Positions 36,980-48,772 of a stretch of 64,000 bases of DNA are shown here, piece after piece (positions within the stretch are counted from its first letter, which is position 1; every line of letters begins with the position of its first letter). The translations under genes were made by a program, and so were the position numbers. This DNA comes from Helicostylum pulchrum (Eukaryota; Mucoromycota; Mucoromycetes; Mucorales; Mucoraceae), in contig JAIXMO010000034.1 of assembly GCA_025677825.1 (NCBI GenBank), positions 124,001 to 188,000 on the forward strand, written 5' to 3'. A model generated the notes under the pieces. That model did no database searches. It was not told the origin of the DNA and saw only the letters and a list, made by a program, of their open reading frames with translations.

Positions 36980-38478
36980 TGTTATTTTATTATTATTGCA
37001 GGAAAACAAAAAAGAAAGAAAAACTTGAAGTTTCTTTTTTATATACTTTTCTTGTTTTTAAAAAATTGTTTTTATTGGATAATAGTGTCAATGGGTACGA
37101 CTGTACCCCCTTCTTTTATGTTAAAGGGCTCTTCAAAAAAAATAATCTCACGATACCTATTTGGGAATAAAATGCATGTAGTAAATGCGATCAAGCTTGC
37201 TACGTTTACGAAACAGTAAAACGTCTAAAACGATGATTACTCATTCAGTGTTTTTATTAAAAATATGAGTTTAGATGGATTAAATGCGCCTAAAAGAGGA
37301 CTTTACTATCATTGTTTTTTTTTTTTCACAAATAAAGGCAAAGTAGATATCGAGTGATTTTAAAATAACCGCAAAAACACAAAAGGAGTTGACCGCCCAA
37401 AATGACCAAAAATGATCAAAAATGATCGACTGAAGAAAAAAATATAAAATCAAAAAAAATATGAAACAACAAGCAGTGTTTTATAGTTTATATTAAAGGC
37501 AACATCCTAAGGAGTAACTTTCACGAAGTAACTTGGAAAAATGAATCATTTCCTAATGTTTAATCACACAAAGAAAACACTTTATTTCGATAACCGAAAA
37601 ATGACTTTTTTTAGAAGTTACTTCTAAACCTTTACTTAAAAAGACGCCTTTTTAATAGGATAAAGGACGAAAAATAATGGATTATAACACTTGAAATGGT
37701 TCTTGAGCTCCCCCAAGCTATTATACAAAAGAATATGCTGTGTATCGTTTTCTACAAGAGCTCAAACATTAAAATTATGCTGAATTCTATTAAATTTTTT
37801 ATCGATGTCAATTAAAATAGTACGAAGCTATCTATTAGCTTACCACATAACAGTGTATTTAAAAACTGCTTGCTATGATACAAAGGACTAAAAAGAATCT
37901 TTGTGTTCCATTTATTTGGTTTACACTTCATTCCTTTCTGATCTTTCATCGCTTTGAAACTCTCTGTATTTAATCACTTTTCCCAGTTAAATTTCTAAAG
38001 ATTCATTGCTGATGCGAGCTCCATTCAAGTCTAAATGTATTGTCTCTATATTTTAACTACTTCGTAAGGTTTATTTCATTATTCTCTCTCGATCAGTTTG
38101 ATTATTATTTTTTTGTTTTAATAATATTGATTTGATTGTACACTTTTGAGGACTAGACGCTTTTATATAAGTTAAATAAGACTTTTTATAATCACTTTTA
38201 AATTTTTATATATATTTGGTAGTTTTGTGAAGTTGGATTCCACCCTCAAATCGAATAGTGATGATAGAGGTGTTAAAGCGGGGAACCGAAGATGTTCTTG
38301 AGAAATATATCCTTAAATCAGATCACCCCTAAATAGAGCCGCTACTGTAGGTCTATGAAAGGTACACAATTTTAGCAGCAAGCTCCGATGAATGGGTATT
38401 TTTTTAAAAAGTAACGTTTGCAAGAAGAGAGCTTTTTTCTCTTTTCAATTATATTTTCTTTTAAAAAAAACTGCCATT
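36980..38478. other. Intergenic region with transposon-derived copy
   Basis: 1.5 kb between the methyltransferase and the Ser/Thr-rich membrane protein. From about 37217 to 38347 it is a repeat shared with 53863-54770 (separate entry). The first 240 bp are AT-rich promoter-like DNA. No gene was found. Confidence 0.5.
37217..38347 (+). mobile_element. Transposon-derived repeat, copy 1 (left end missing)
   Basis: Closely matches 53863-54770 from the shared start AACGTCTAAAAC. It keeps about 120 bp (about 37900-38020) that copy 2 has lost between short CCATT repeats. The right end reads CACCCCTAAATAGAGCCGCT then ACTG, followed by TA. Its reverse complement, CAGTAGCGGCTCTATTTAGG, matches the left end of copy 2. 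No transposase is visible. The CAGT...TA end form resembles Tc1/mariner-type elements; the class is inference. Confidence 0.75.
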
Positions 38479-40181
38479 ATGAAAAGTTACAGCGCTGGTA
38501 AATTAGTTACCTATAGAGATAGAATTCACCGTAGTACCAGTGATGAGCATTTTAAAAAAGACGTTTCGCAAAAGAAACCTTTTAAAAAAAGATTCGAGAA
38601 TACTGTTGATCCTTTAAAAAGAAAAATCAAGAATAGAATTTTGGTAAATAGTGAATCTAAGGATATGACTGATAACGAAGAAGAGTATGAAGAAGAGTAT
38701 GAAGAAGAAACTGATGAAGAGTACGATGAAGAGGACATGGCCAGTCGCGAAAATGATAGTTCGACAACCTCGGCTGCCAAATCAAATCAAGTACCAATTT
38801 ATTTTATTTTTAACAACAACAAAAAAATCTAAATATATCTAAACTATCCAATTTTTTTTTTTTAATAACTAATAGAAAACAAATACTTTAAATGACAACG
38901 CTGCTACCGAAACGTTTAAAGAGCCAAGCTCGCAATCTACTTTAGATAATGGAGATAATACTACTACAGGTAGAGGGTCTACAGTTACTAAGTCGAATAC
39001 TAGTACCCGTAAGCATAGCTCTACCGCGGATGTAGAGTCTACTGCTACTTCTACTGGCAGACGCCGTCCTACAGATACAATCGTATTGTCCTCTACTACA
39101 GACGAAGCTACTGCCACTAGTGCAATAAGGCATTCTGGGACTGCTAGCGAGCAGTCTACTACTACTAAAAGCGACCGCCATAGTATTAGTAGTAGTGATA
39201 GTAGTGAACGTTATTCTTCTACTACCAGCGAACAATCCCCTACTAGTAGTGAACAAGCTTCCACCACCACCGAAGATATTATAACCATTAGCACTTCTTT
39301 ATTACCTACTTCTCTTTTATCAAATATTTCCAGTACTGCACTTGCTTCCATCACCAGTGGTAGTGTATATTCTTCGACACGGCCATTCACATCTGATACT
39401 CTTACAAGCTCTTCCGCGGTAGCCTCAAGTTCCTCTATTGCTGGTTAGTAAGTACATAGACATTTAAAGTTTTAAACTAACGAAATTTTTTTTTTTGTAA
39501 GTGGACACGAATATTCCCGTAGGTCAAAAGGATAATACATCCGCTATAGCAGGTGGAGTCTTGGGTGGAATAGTTAGTTTGGCTATCGTCAGTAAGTCTC
39601 TCTCTTTCTTTCTATATACAAAAAATCAAATAACTGATTACATATTTTTTCTTTTAGCTGCTGTATCTTCATTTTTATTTAAAAGAGCTCAATATAATAG
39701 AAAAGAAAAGAACATGCAGGTACCGATGGCAGTACCAATTAATACCAAGGATAAAAAAAGTAATAAAAAGAAGGAGACAATTCAAGTTGAAAAAGTCCGT
39801 GGTACCGCTGCAGCAACAGATGGCGTACGAACTTTCGTACCACCGGCCATTGGTAGCAATGTACCACCTTACAATGAAGAATTCACTTTGCACCCGTATG
39901 CTCATCCGTATACTGATGAAAGTTATTACTATCATCCTACGTCTGCTGTTGGAACTGGTTATTTGCAACAGGTTGGTGGTGAATACTATGATAACTATGG
40001 GTACCAAAGTCCAAACCATAATGAATATTATAGCTATCCAGACATTGGAGAAACAAACTACGTTGATAATGGATACTATAATAACGACGGTAATACCAAT
40101 CTAGTTGGTACGGAAAGTAATGTTTATAAGTATAACGAAGATAGTTATCAAAATGTTCGTGAACCTAATACCAAAGGATAA
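38479..40181 (+). CDS. Ser/Thr-rich single-pass membrane protein (Mid2/Wsc-like layout)
   Basis: 497 aa, exons 38479-38790, 38876-39443, 39502-39591 and 39658-40181. The N-terminal 104 residues are basic then strongly acidic (EEYEEEYEEETDEEYDEE), without an obvious signal peptide. A very long Ser/Thr-rich region (SSTTSEQSPTSSEQASTTTE and similar) follows. One membrane helix, SAIAGGVLGGIVSLAIVTAV, leads to a basic segment and a Tyr/Asn/Pro-rich tail (YYYHPTS, EYYDNYGYQ). This layout resembles cell-wall stress sensors, but the missing signal peptide is odd: the true start may lie in an unseen upstream exon. The second intron uses donor GTTAGT. Function not assigned. Confidence 0.75.
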
Positions 40182-40348
40182 TAAAAAAGAACATGATTTT
40201 TTTTTTTGATTTGTTGCATTTTTATTGAATTACAAGATACTAGTAAAGCAAAAAAAAAGAAAGGTGGTGGGGGGAACAAAACGAAATGATGAATTTTTTG
40301 ATAGTATAATTACACTTTTTAGCAAAAATACTAAAGACATCAAGACAT

Positions 40349-41031
40349 TTAACGGTAACGACGGAGAGAGAGGGTGTTGCGACGCTTCCAGGTGGCGCGA
40401 CGACCAGAACCCTTGGTGTTGTTGAAACGATGACCCTTACCGTGACCACGAGACTTACGACCGATGGCAGTAAGACCACGAGCTTCACGACGCTTGTGAA
40501 CGGGGTTAGCGATCCAGTTGATGTGAGCATCACGACGGATAGCCTTGTGAGAGGGATCGACAAGGATAATTTCGAAGTACTTGTAGGTAGCATCTTGGTT
40601 AACCCAGTAAGAGTTCAAAACACGGAGGTTAGCACACTTGCGACCGACACGCTCCTCAGCGGTGGAACGGAGAGAACGTTGATACTTGAGTTGGTTAACA
40701 CCCTCGTTGACAGGCTTACCGAAGGTAGCACCCTTGTGAACAGGTCTCTTACGACCACCACGACGGACACGGATACGGTAGATAACGAAACCTTGCTTGG
40801 CCTTGTAACCTAAACGACGAGCCTTATCGGGACGAGAAGGGCGAGAAGCACGGGTAATGACGTTCAATTGTCTGAATTCCCAACATCTAACACGAAGTAA
40901 GAAACGGGAGACATCAGATTGCTTCTTTCTGGCAAGTTCCTCGAGATACTTGTAGGCTATTTAAGAGAGAGTTTTTTTAATACAAATTCGAATACATCGA
41001 CTATATGAAATATGTTTAACTTACCACCCAT
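40349..41031 (-). CDS. RPL15: 60S ribosomal protein eL15
   Basis: Large-subunit ribosomal protein eL15, 204 aa, the exact family length. Exon 1 (41031-41025) codes only ATGGGTG; exon 2 is 40956-40349. The join gives [17 protein letters not shown], the conserved N terminus; the intronic GTAAGT follows at once. Further blocks: [40 protein letters not shown], the [18 protein letters not shown] segment and a C-terminal RRYR. Codon use is more GC-rich and biased than in neighbours, as in highly expressed genes. Long plus ORFs across it are shadows. Confidence 0.97.
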
Positions 41032-42214
41032 GACTATTTGAATTTAAGTAAATAAATAAAAGAGAGAACAGATTAGTATACCGTAAATGGTTACATGAGA
41101 GTATACAGAAAGCGTCGAGGTATATTTTATCTTCAGCATTGAATAATAAAAAAAAGAGTGAATCGATCAGATCAATTAAATCATTTGATTATAAAAAAAA
41201 ATATGGTGTAATGCTGGGAAAGTATATAGTTCTTTTTTCATCAATCCATCAATCAATCAATCCACCCTTTTTATTATCCATGAACCTTTTTGTGATTAAA
41301 TCCATCATGCTTTACAAATAAAATAATATCGACACTTTCTTGTTTATTTTTTAATCATCTTACCTAAAAGATATGATTAAAGAGGGGGTATTACGCTTTC
41401 CACAGTGAAACTCATGTCTTAACACCTTTTTTTTGTTCGGGCGGATATTCAATACCACTAATTTATTTATTTTTTCTAAAAAAAAATGGGCTATGTGTTG
41501 GTGTAGAACTTTGTAGAAAGGCACAGTCTATTTCCTTACAGTTCAGGTATCTCAATTGCTTTCGTACAAGTAGATATTATAGACGTGCATACGATGCTAG
41601 TCTCGATAATAGTATTTTGATTTGACATATTTGACGGCATTTGAAGAGCAAAGCATTTTTTTGTTTTTACAAGTCTATATCAATAAGTTTAATAAAGTAG
41701 TAAAACTCTTTTCTCTCAAAATAATAATACAGTAAAAAGACTTGGTTCTATACCAAGTTTACTTTATATGCCATAACGTAAAAAGAGTTACTTGTAAAAG
41801 GTGCTTTTTTCAAAGTGGAAAGAACTCCCCGGGCCGGGTGATTTAAAGAGGCGCTATTTTTGCAAGTTGAGAGGAGGATATACGAGCCCACAGACACTGT
41901 CATAGTCAATCCTTCCTTTTATTCGACAGTATGTATACCGATAGGATGCACGAAAAGAAGGAAGATAACAGAATAGAGAGATAACACAACATCGATTATA
42001 TATGAAATGAAACCAACAAATGCTAGATGGATGTTGAAAGATAAAAAAGATCGATATAAAGTTTAAATGGATGGAATATATTATATAATCGATTTATTGT
42101 GTGCCGAGAGAAAACCCTGTTATTTTTCTTCTTTTTCGATTGCGCATTGAATAACAAGATGAACAAGATATACTAACCTATTACCAATAACTTTGTTTAG
42201 TCTGTTGAGCAACT
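41032..42214. promoter_or_regulatory. Divergent ribosomal-protein promoter region
   Basis: 1.18 kb between head-to-head eL15 and uL22 genes. It holds a GC-rich CTCCCCGGGCCGGG block at about 41826-41839, inside otherwise AT-rich DNA, and a CTTTGTTTAG acceptor-like site 15 bp before the uL22 ATG that may end a 5'-UTR intron. No ORF with motifs or RNA gene is seen. Confidence 0.4.
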
Positions 42215-42960
42215 ATGGTCAGATACGCTGCTACTCCAGCCAACCCCGCTAAGGGTAAGCTTTTTTTTTTGAAAGAAAAAAAATGGTATAACAAATATTG
42301 ACAAAAGTTCTTTTTTCTGTTTGTAGCTTCCAAGTCCAGAGGTTCTTATCTCCGTGTTCACGTAAGTTAATTTATATAGGAAGTTATCGCATTTTTCTCA
42401 ATAGTATATTTCTGTATAGTTCAAGAACACCCACGAAGTCGCTGTCGCTGTCAAGGGTTTGAAGTTAAGCAAGGCTTTCACCTATCTTAACAACGTTACT
42501 GAGCACAAGCAAATCATTCCTTTCCGTAAGTTCAACGGTGGTGTTGGTCGTCATGCTCAAGCCAAGGAATTTGGTACCACTCAAGGTCGTTGGCCCGTTA
42601 AGTCTGTCAAGTTCGTCACTGACCTCTTGAAGAATGCTGAATCCAACGCTGAGGTAAGAATTTAAATATTATAACATTAGGAAGAGTGAGTGTAACTGAC
42701 GTAATATATAATTTTAATAGGCTAAGGGTTTGAATGTTGAGGAACTTTATATCTCCAGCATTGTTGTTAACCAAGCTCCCAAGCATCGTCGTCGTACTTA
42801 CCGTGCTCATGGTAGAATCAACCCTTTCATGTGTTCTCCCTCTCACATCGAGGTCGTCCTTACCGAAAAGGATGAGGTTGTTCCCCGTGCTGGTGACAAG
42901 AAGGTTGTCAAGCTTAACGCTCGTCAATTAGCTCGTAACGCTCGTCTTGCCCGTGCTTAA
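42215..42960 (+). CDS. RPL17: 60S ribosomal protein uL22 (L17 family)
   Basis: Large-subunit protein lining the exit tunnel. Exons 42215-42254, 42327-42361, 42420-42653 and 42721-42960, 182 aa. Family blocks: [78 protein letters not shown] and [20 protein letters not shown], the loop that reaches into the tunnel. All splices keep frame. Biased codon use like eL15. The start ATG is the only one before VRYAATP. Confidence 0.97.
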
Positions 42961-44149
42961 TTTTTTTTTGTACCAACTACTATATAAAAATTTATATGTT
43001 TTTTTACCATTGCAATTTCATGTTTTTCTATTATCATTTTAATGCGTATGTCCACGAGTTAAAAAGAGGGTTATTTTTAACTTTTTTACCTGACGTAAAA
43101 AAATTGTTCCTCGTGCTTGTGCGTAATAAGCTTCGGTGAAGCTTGTTCCGACTTTTATTTAGTCGTTTCTTATTGCAGTATACGTTATCTTGATTTTTTT
43201 GGATTAGTTTTTTTTTCATAAAGTACGTAATTGATACCTTTTGTTTATATAATAACGAAAAAGAGGGGCAATGGTTAGACTCGTTTTAGAACCACTTGGC
43301 TATTTGGTATCGGAAGGTAGCCATGATCCGGTTACTATTTTGTTAAGGCACGCGATCCGTTACTTGAATAAAAAAATTGAGTTGAAAAAAAAGAGTGAGT
43401 CTATTATTTTTGTTTATCAGTTGGTGTATATTGACAGCTTATCCATTGCTAAGCTACATAAATAAAGTTTTTTTGTGTAAGTGAATATCAGTTGCTATGG
43501 AAAAGTTTATATCTGAGAAGTACAATAACCTCTCTTTCTTAGATCTATCCCAGAAAAGAAACCTTAAATTGTTAAGGACCCTGAGCCAAAAAAAAAAATT
43601 CCTTTGTAAAAAAAAAAAGATGTTTATTTTTACATATAGAAATATTGCAGTTTGACTTGATAAATACTTATCATAATGAAATGATTTATTAGACAATAAG
43701 ATCGAATACAAATAAAAAAAAAACTCCTGATACTTAATAACGTGTGAATACGCTAATACTTTATTAAAAATCGAATGGTATGCTGTAACACCTTACCTGA
43801 TTTAGATTATTTGGGATGAGAAGAAAAAAAAGTCGTTAGTGTGTAGACAGTTTGCTATTCCCTTTAAAACTCTTTTGAAAAAAAGTGGTATTTGTTTCTA
43901 TTACGCTAAACAATATTAGTTATGTTTACCGAGGCTTATAATTAAATACTAACTAAACACGAAAAACTGTCGGTGTTGCTAAACAACTATTTTGTGATAT
44001 TGTTACACGGTATTCAATAAAAATATAATATTCGAACCAATCCAGTATCTTTAACGACTTTTTAAAGTTATTTACTTCTTTTTCAATCTCTTCCTTTTCT
44101 TTTCCCCCTCTCTTTTCCCCCCTTTTAATATAAAAAAGGATATCAAAAT
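42961..44149. other. Intergenic region
   Basis: 1.19 kb between uL22 and the TTC39-like gene. A 64-codon ORF at 43271-43465 starts with a plausible ATG (MVRLVLEPLGYLVSEG) but ends in low-complexity AT codons and shows no motif; left uncalled. A CT-rich tract precedes the next gene. No tRNA could be folded around the weak B-box-like ATTGGTTCGAAT on the minus strand near 44031. Confidence 0.35.
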
Positions 44150-47130
44150 ATGTCAGATATTAAAGTAATCCCTACCAAAGAAACTGTTGATACGGTAACA
44201 ACAACAGAGGATTTGGAAGTTTCAAAGTCCGTTGAGGTTATAAAAGAAGAGACTACAAAAAAGTTTGACGATCGAGATGATGGTGATTCCACTACCACCA
44301 GTGAAGACGAAGCAGAAGCTTCAAAGGAACTTGGAATGGTTATAAGTGCTCTTCAAGATACAGTAAATCAAAACAAAGAGGAAAAAGCTGCTGAAAAGAA
44401 GTTGATAATTTCTCAGAAAGAAGAAGAGGAGGAGGAACTTCATAGTGGTGAAGATAATGATAGTGAAACTAAATCAATGACAGATGATAATACATCAGTT
44501 ACCACGTCTACCTCTACAAGTGTAAGTCATGAGGAAGAAAAACAATTGGAGGAGGTTAAGCAGGAGGAAAAACAATCAGAGGAGGTTAAACAGGAAGATA
44601 ATACAACCATGCCACAAAGTTTTGAAGAAATGGTCCAAGATGTTTTACCACCAACCCCGGGTGTTGCTCCTCAAAGACAAAATTTCGATTTAGGTGGCCG
44701 TTCAAGTGAAGATGTCGGAGATGTCGAGAGTTATAGTGCTAATCTCATCGCTTTGAATAAGATTGATACCAAAGAGATTAAAGCAAATTTACTCTCTCCT
44801 CGTCAACAAGAAAGAGCTGGTATGAGTTATCTATATACTTACACTAGTAACTAGTATTAAACACTCTGTGTAAATAGATGAACCTGTTCTTCGTGCTATT
44901 CGCCATTTATTTAACAATAGATTTATGAAGGCTAAAAAGTTATTTGAAAAGCAAGCTGAAACGTAATGTGACATATAAACTTTGGTCACTCTTAAAAAAA
45001 AACTAATGCATATTTCTATGTTTATAGTGATCCATTACATGCTTTAGGTTTGGGATCAATGGCTTTTTTAAAAGGTAATACGAAAAAAAACTGATTTATA
45101 AACTTTTTTTTATTAACTTTTTGCAATTTTAGCGATCATGGTAAAATGCATGATTTAGAGATTTACATAAAAAAATCTAGCAGAAAAAAACTAACTTTTT
45201 TTTCTGTAGACTACTGATGATTCAATGTCTAAAAATGCTATTGATGTTCTTACAACCACTTACAGTATTGCTAATGCACAAATTGATGCAGCCACAAAGA
45301 AATCAGTTGGAGATACAGTATATCAAGCAATGAGTTCTTATTATAACTATATTAAATTTACACGTAAATCAGCCGGATTACCTTCTAGTCCTAAACCAGC
45401 CACATTAAAATCACTTCAAAAGGACGGTGTTGATTTTGTCCCTAATGGTGTCTTACGTGCTCATGTTGCTAAAGCCGAATGTTGTCTTCAAATTGCTATT
45501 TTACAACTATTGCAAGAAAATGTGATGGGCTATATCAAGTGTGGAATGAATTTAAGAAGAGGTTTGTTATTACAAGTATTTTTATTTTATTTTTTTACTA
45601 ACCTGATTTTATTTTATTTTCGCTTAAATTATGAAGCTTATGCAAGTTATAGTTTAGTATGGCAAGAGTATAAACGTATGGGTCAAATTTATAATGATTT
45701 TATCGACCGTGATACTATATCCGGAATTCAATTTGGGTAAAGTACTACTTAAAAAAAAAGAAAGATATGCGCCAGTGTAATTTACCCCGCATTTTTTATT
45801 TTAATATAATAGTATTGGTGCAGTTCATCTCGTATTATCAACCCTTCCTCAAAAGATTCTTCGTATAGTTTCAGCATTTGGTTGGAAAGCAGATAAACAT
45901 CTTGGATTTGCGTTATTAAAGTTATGTTTAGAAGAAAGAAGAATCCGATCACCTATGGCCTCACTTATGCTTTTAGCATACTATACCGTTTTAACCTCAT
46001 TATGTCCTCAAATCTTATCCAATGAATATACACAACCAGCTATTGAAACCTTATTAGATGCTCAAAGAACCTACCCTAATTCAGCATTTTTCCTTTACTT
46101 TGCCGGTCGTACCTCACGTCTTGCCCGTAACTTGACACTTTCAACACAATCTTTTACATACGCTATTGAGATTAGTAAGAATGAATGGGCCGAGGTAGAA
46201 GTTTTACACGCATGTAGTTATGAAATTGGGTTCAATCATATGATGGAACATAACTGGGAAGAAGCAGCTAAAATATTTGATCAACTTTACAAAGAAAGGT
46301 ACTGGTCGCCTGCTATTTTCCGTTACTTGACAGGTGCTTGTTTAGATATGATGGGAAGTCGTACAGAGGCTATATTGGCTTATGCTGAAGTGCCTCAATT
46401 GATGGGATCAAAGACACACAGCACTTCTTTAATGGAAAAATACGTATTACGTAAAGTTACAGCTTTCCAAGATTGTGGTTATCAAGATATGGATATGTGC
46501 CTTTGTGCTCTTGAATACCTTTGTCTGTTCTCCGGATTTGATTTTATGAGTACTGAATTATTAGAAGAATCACTTGCTAGAGTAGATGGAGCATTAAATA
46601 GAATTATGGAGGCCGAAAAGACCGAATTTGGTATCCGTACCAGAGAATTATTACCCGAAACACCTCCTCCCAAATACTTTGATCAACGTGGTGCTTTACT
46701 TTTAATTAAATCCTCCGTATTTAATGCATTAGGTAGATTCAAGGAATCAATTATTCACTTGAACTGGATTATTGATCACAAAGACCAAATTGAGGTTGAT
46801 AAATGGATTGTACCTTTTGCATTTTGGGAGGCTGGTGTAACCGCTTGGGGTATGGATAATAAGGTTCGCAGTAGATCTTTCTGGGCTTCTGCTTTAAAGT
46901 TTACAAAGTATGATTTCGAATATAGGTTAGCTCTGCGGGTTAATTTAGCCATCACAAAGGCCGAAGAACTTGGTGTGCCTGTCCCTCAAGACCCTAACCC
47001 CGCTAAACGTTATCAAGCTTCAAAGAAAGAACCTATCATCACTCTGGATTCTATTCAAAGCCGACAAAGTACATCTGATGATGCCCCAAAAGTTCATGTT
47101 GAACCTGCTCATTTTAAAGTTCACATCTAA
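44150..47130 (+). CDS. TTC39/IML2-family TPR protein
   Basis: 859-aa protein of the TTC39/IML2 (DUF3808) family, which in yeast includes Iml2, linked to inclusion-body clearance and lipid droplets. Seven exons: 44150-44819, 44878-44962, 45028-45074, 45133-45140, 45210-45561, 45637-45736 and 45813-47130, in frame throughout. Exon 4 is just 8 nt (CGATCATG). The first exon codes a disordered Glu/Ser/Thr-rich N terminus. The remainder shows family blocks DPLHALGLGSMAFLKA, DIDRDT-like DFIDRDTISGIQFGIG, LSTLPQKILRIVSAFGWKAD, AFFLYFAGRTSRLARNL and the conserved tail EYRLALRVNLAITK. Possible role at membranes or lipid droplets is by homology only. Confidence 0.9.
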
Positions 47131-47688
47131 AAAAAAACCCTCCCTCCCTTCCTTTTTATCATATATTTATTTTTATTTTACCCTAATAACAATGTTTTAT
47201 TAATAATATTTTTTTTTTAAAAAAAAATCATATAATGACACTATAATCTTTCTTATTTTTCTCTTTTTTTTTAAAACTATATCTGGGTAATTAGATAAAC
47301 TAATGATGTGCCAATGAAAATTTTGTGTACATGTTGCGGGGGTATATATTACATTTGACGCCGCTATATTTTTTTTTCTATCATTTTAATTTACATCGTA
47401 TATTGTGCTACTTCACTGCATAAAACATAACTACCCTTGCAATAATAAAAGCTGATTATATATTTATAAATGTCCATAAATGTCACTTTCCAAAAACTAG
47501 TCTAAAAATGATTGTTTCTTTATGTCTTGAAATAAAAGAAATGTCAGAATAAATTGAATTGGACTAAAAATGATTTGTATTTTTTTGACTTCACTAAAAG
47601 TTGTTTGCGATTAAATGCACATTAATATTCACATCACATACATTTTATTTTGCAATACAATAAAAATAACAATAATCTCTTCGTAAAA

Positions 47689-47850
47689 TAGCGGCTCTAC
47701 TTAAGGGTGACTGAAACTCTTAGGAAATCCACCTTTAAATCGATTATTAGCGATAATAGTAGGAGATGGAAGTAGGTGTCCTGGAGAAATCCACCCTTAA
47801 ATAGAACCTACCCTTACATCGAACATTCTTAAATAGAACCGCTACTATAG
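47689..47850. mobile_element. MITE-like element with terminal inverted repeats
   Basis: Left end TAGCGGCTCTACTTAAGGGT and right end, read on the minus strand, CTATAGTAGCGGTTCTATTT. Both match the ends of the larger elements at 37-38 kb and 53-55 kb. Internal CCACCCTTAAATAGAAC and CTTAAATAGAAC motifs repeat the end sequence. It is too short to code and is probably a non-autonomous relative. Confidence 0.7.
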
Positions 47851-48260
47851 TTTGCTTTAACATAGTTGTTATTTTACTAGAACATTCTGATCTCTTTGTT
47901 TCATAATTATCGTCACTTGAGAAGGCCCTGTCCCAAATACTTCCATAGGGGTGAATCCTATACCAATCTTCTCCTTGTCCTTTTAGCTTTAAATCTCCCA
48001 TTTAACCAAGCTTCCATTATTGATGTTAGTGTAAAGCGTAGACATCTACAGCCTTGATAAAGTTTTTCTTTGCATAGATCAGCAAGGAGGTTTTCTACAT
48101 CTCATACTGTTTTGCATTTGGAGGTCTTAAGGAGGATATCATGTTCTTTCAGGGTAACAGTTGGTTGTAGAGTGAGAGCTAAGTCATTTTTTATCATATG
48201 CATGTGCTTTTTGAACCGTTTGGGTGCAGTTATTTCCATTAGATTCAAGGCGTCTTCAAT
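47850..48260 (-). pseudogene. Decayed ORF of unknown, probably repeat-associated, origin
   Basis: On the minus strand from about 48260 one reads GIEDALNLMEITAPKRFKKH, then LALTLQPTVTLKEHDILL, an in-frame TGA/TAG break, ENLLADLCKEKLYQGCRCL, and after a frame change DWYRIHPYGSIWDRAF and YETKRSECSS. The sequence looks protein-coding but is broken by at least one stop and a frameshift. It runs into the MITE-like element. I do not recognise the family; a relation to repeat-borne ORFs of Mucorales is a guess. Confidence 0.45.
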
Positions 48261-48277
48261 GCCGTAACAGTTATATC

Positions 48278-48440
48278 ACTGTGCTAAAAGAAAAAAAAGT
48301 AGCACAGTATCGGCGCGGTATTGCAACAGAGTGGCGAACATTCGCTGCATTTTTTGAGAATACCTGTATAAGTGGGGCCCGCAATAATTTGACCTTGTGC
48401 TAGCTTATGCCAGGCGGTTGCTTGAGGAAGAACCCAATTC
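48278..48440. other. GC-rich island opened by a 9-bp perfect hairpin
   Basis: ACTGTGCTA (48278-48286) and TAGCACAGT (48300-48308) form a perfect hairpin with an A-rich loop. The next ~130 bp are clearly more GC-rich than the surroundings and contain another small stem, GCGAACATTCGC (about 48333-48344). Reading leftward, the island ends at an 8-T run. It could be a structured RNA, a transposon end or a captured coding fragment; nothing recognised. Confidence 0.3.
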
Positions 48441-48702
48441 TTATATACGAAGATAGAGAAAATAAAAATACTAAAAAAAAATGAAGAACAATAAATATAA
48501 ATTCCTTTAAAAAGTGAACATATAAAAAAAGTCTTACTGGTGGTGTAGTTACACTGTAAGCGAAAAAGGGATTTATTCCAAAAAAAAAAAGGAAAAAAAA
48601 AGATAGAATAAATACAGCTTAAGCTGACCAAACGGTAGATTAATTTTACACTTGTAACAAAAAAGCAAATAACTCTCGGTTCTTAGATGCCTGGATCGTT
48701 TA

Positions 48703-48772
48703 TTGGCTAAATTACCTTTTCAAGCTAAATTACCTTTTTTCTGAGTGCTGTAATTGGCTAAATTACCTTTTT
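48703..48772 (+). repeat. Three direct copies of GGCTAAATTACCTTTT
   Basis: Copies at 48703-48720, 48724-48740 (first bases changed) and 48754-48772, with 3-14 bp between them. They look like a short interspersed motif cluster. Function unknown. Confidence 0.75.

Noticed and set aside
40430..40813. 127-aa Thr/Leu-rich plus ORF
   Set aside because: Antisense shadow of eL15, produced by its biased codon use.
43271..43465. 64-aa plus ORF starting MVRLVLEPLGYL
   Set aside because: The second half is low-complexity AT codons and there is no supporting evidence beyond an ATG.
44022..44045. B-box-like ATTGGTTCGAAT for a tRNA
   Set aside because: No A box, acceptor stem or cloverleaf could be built around it.
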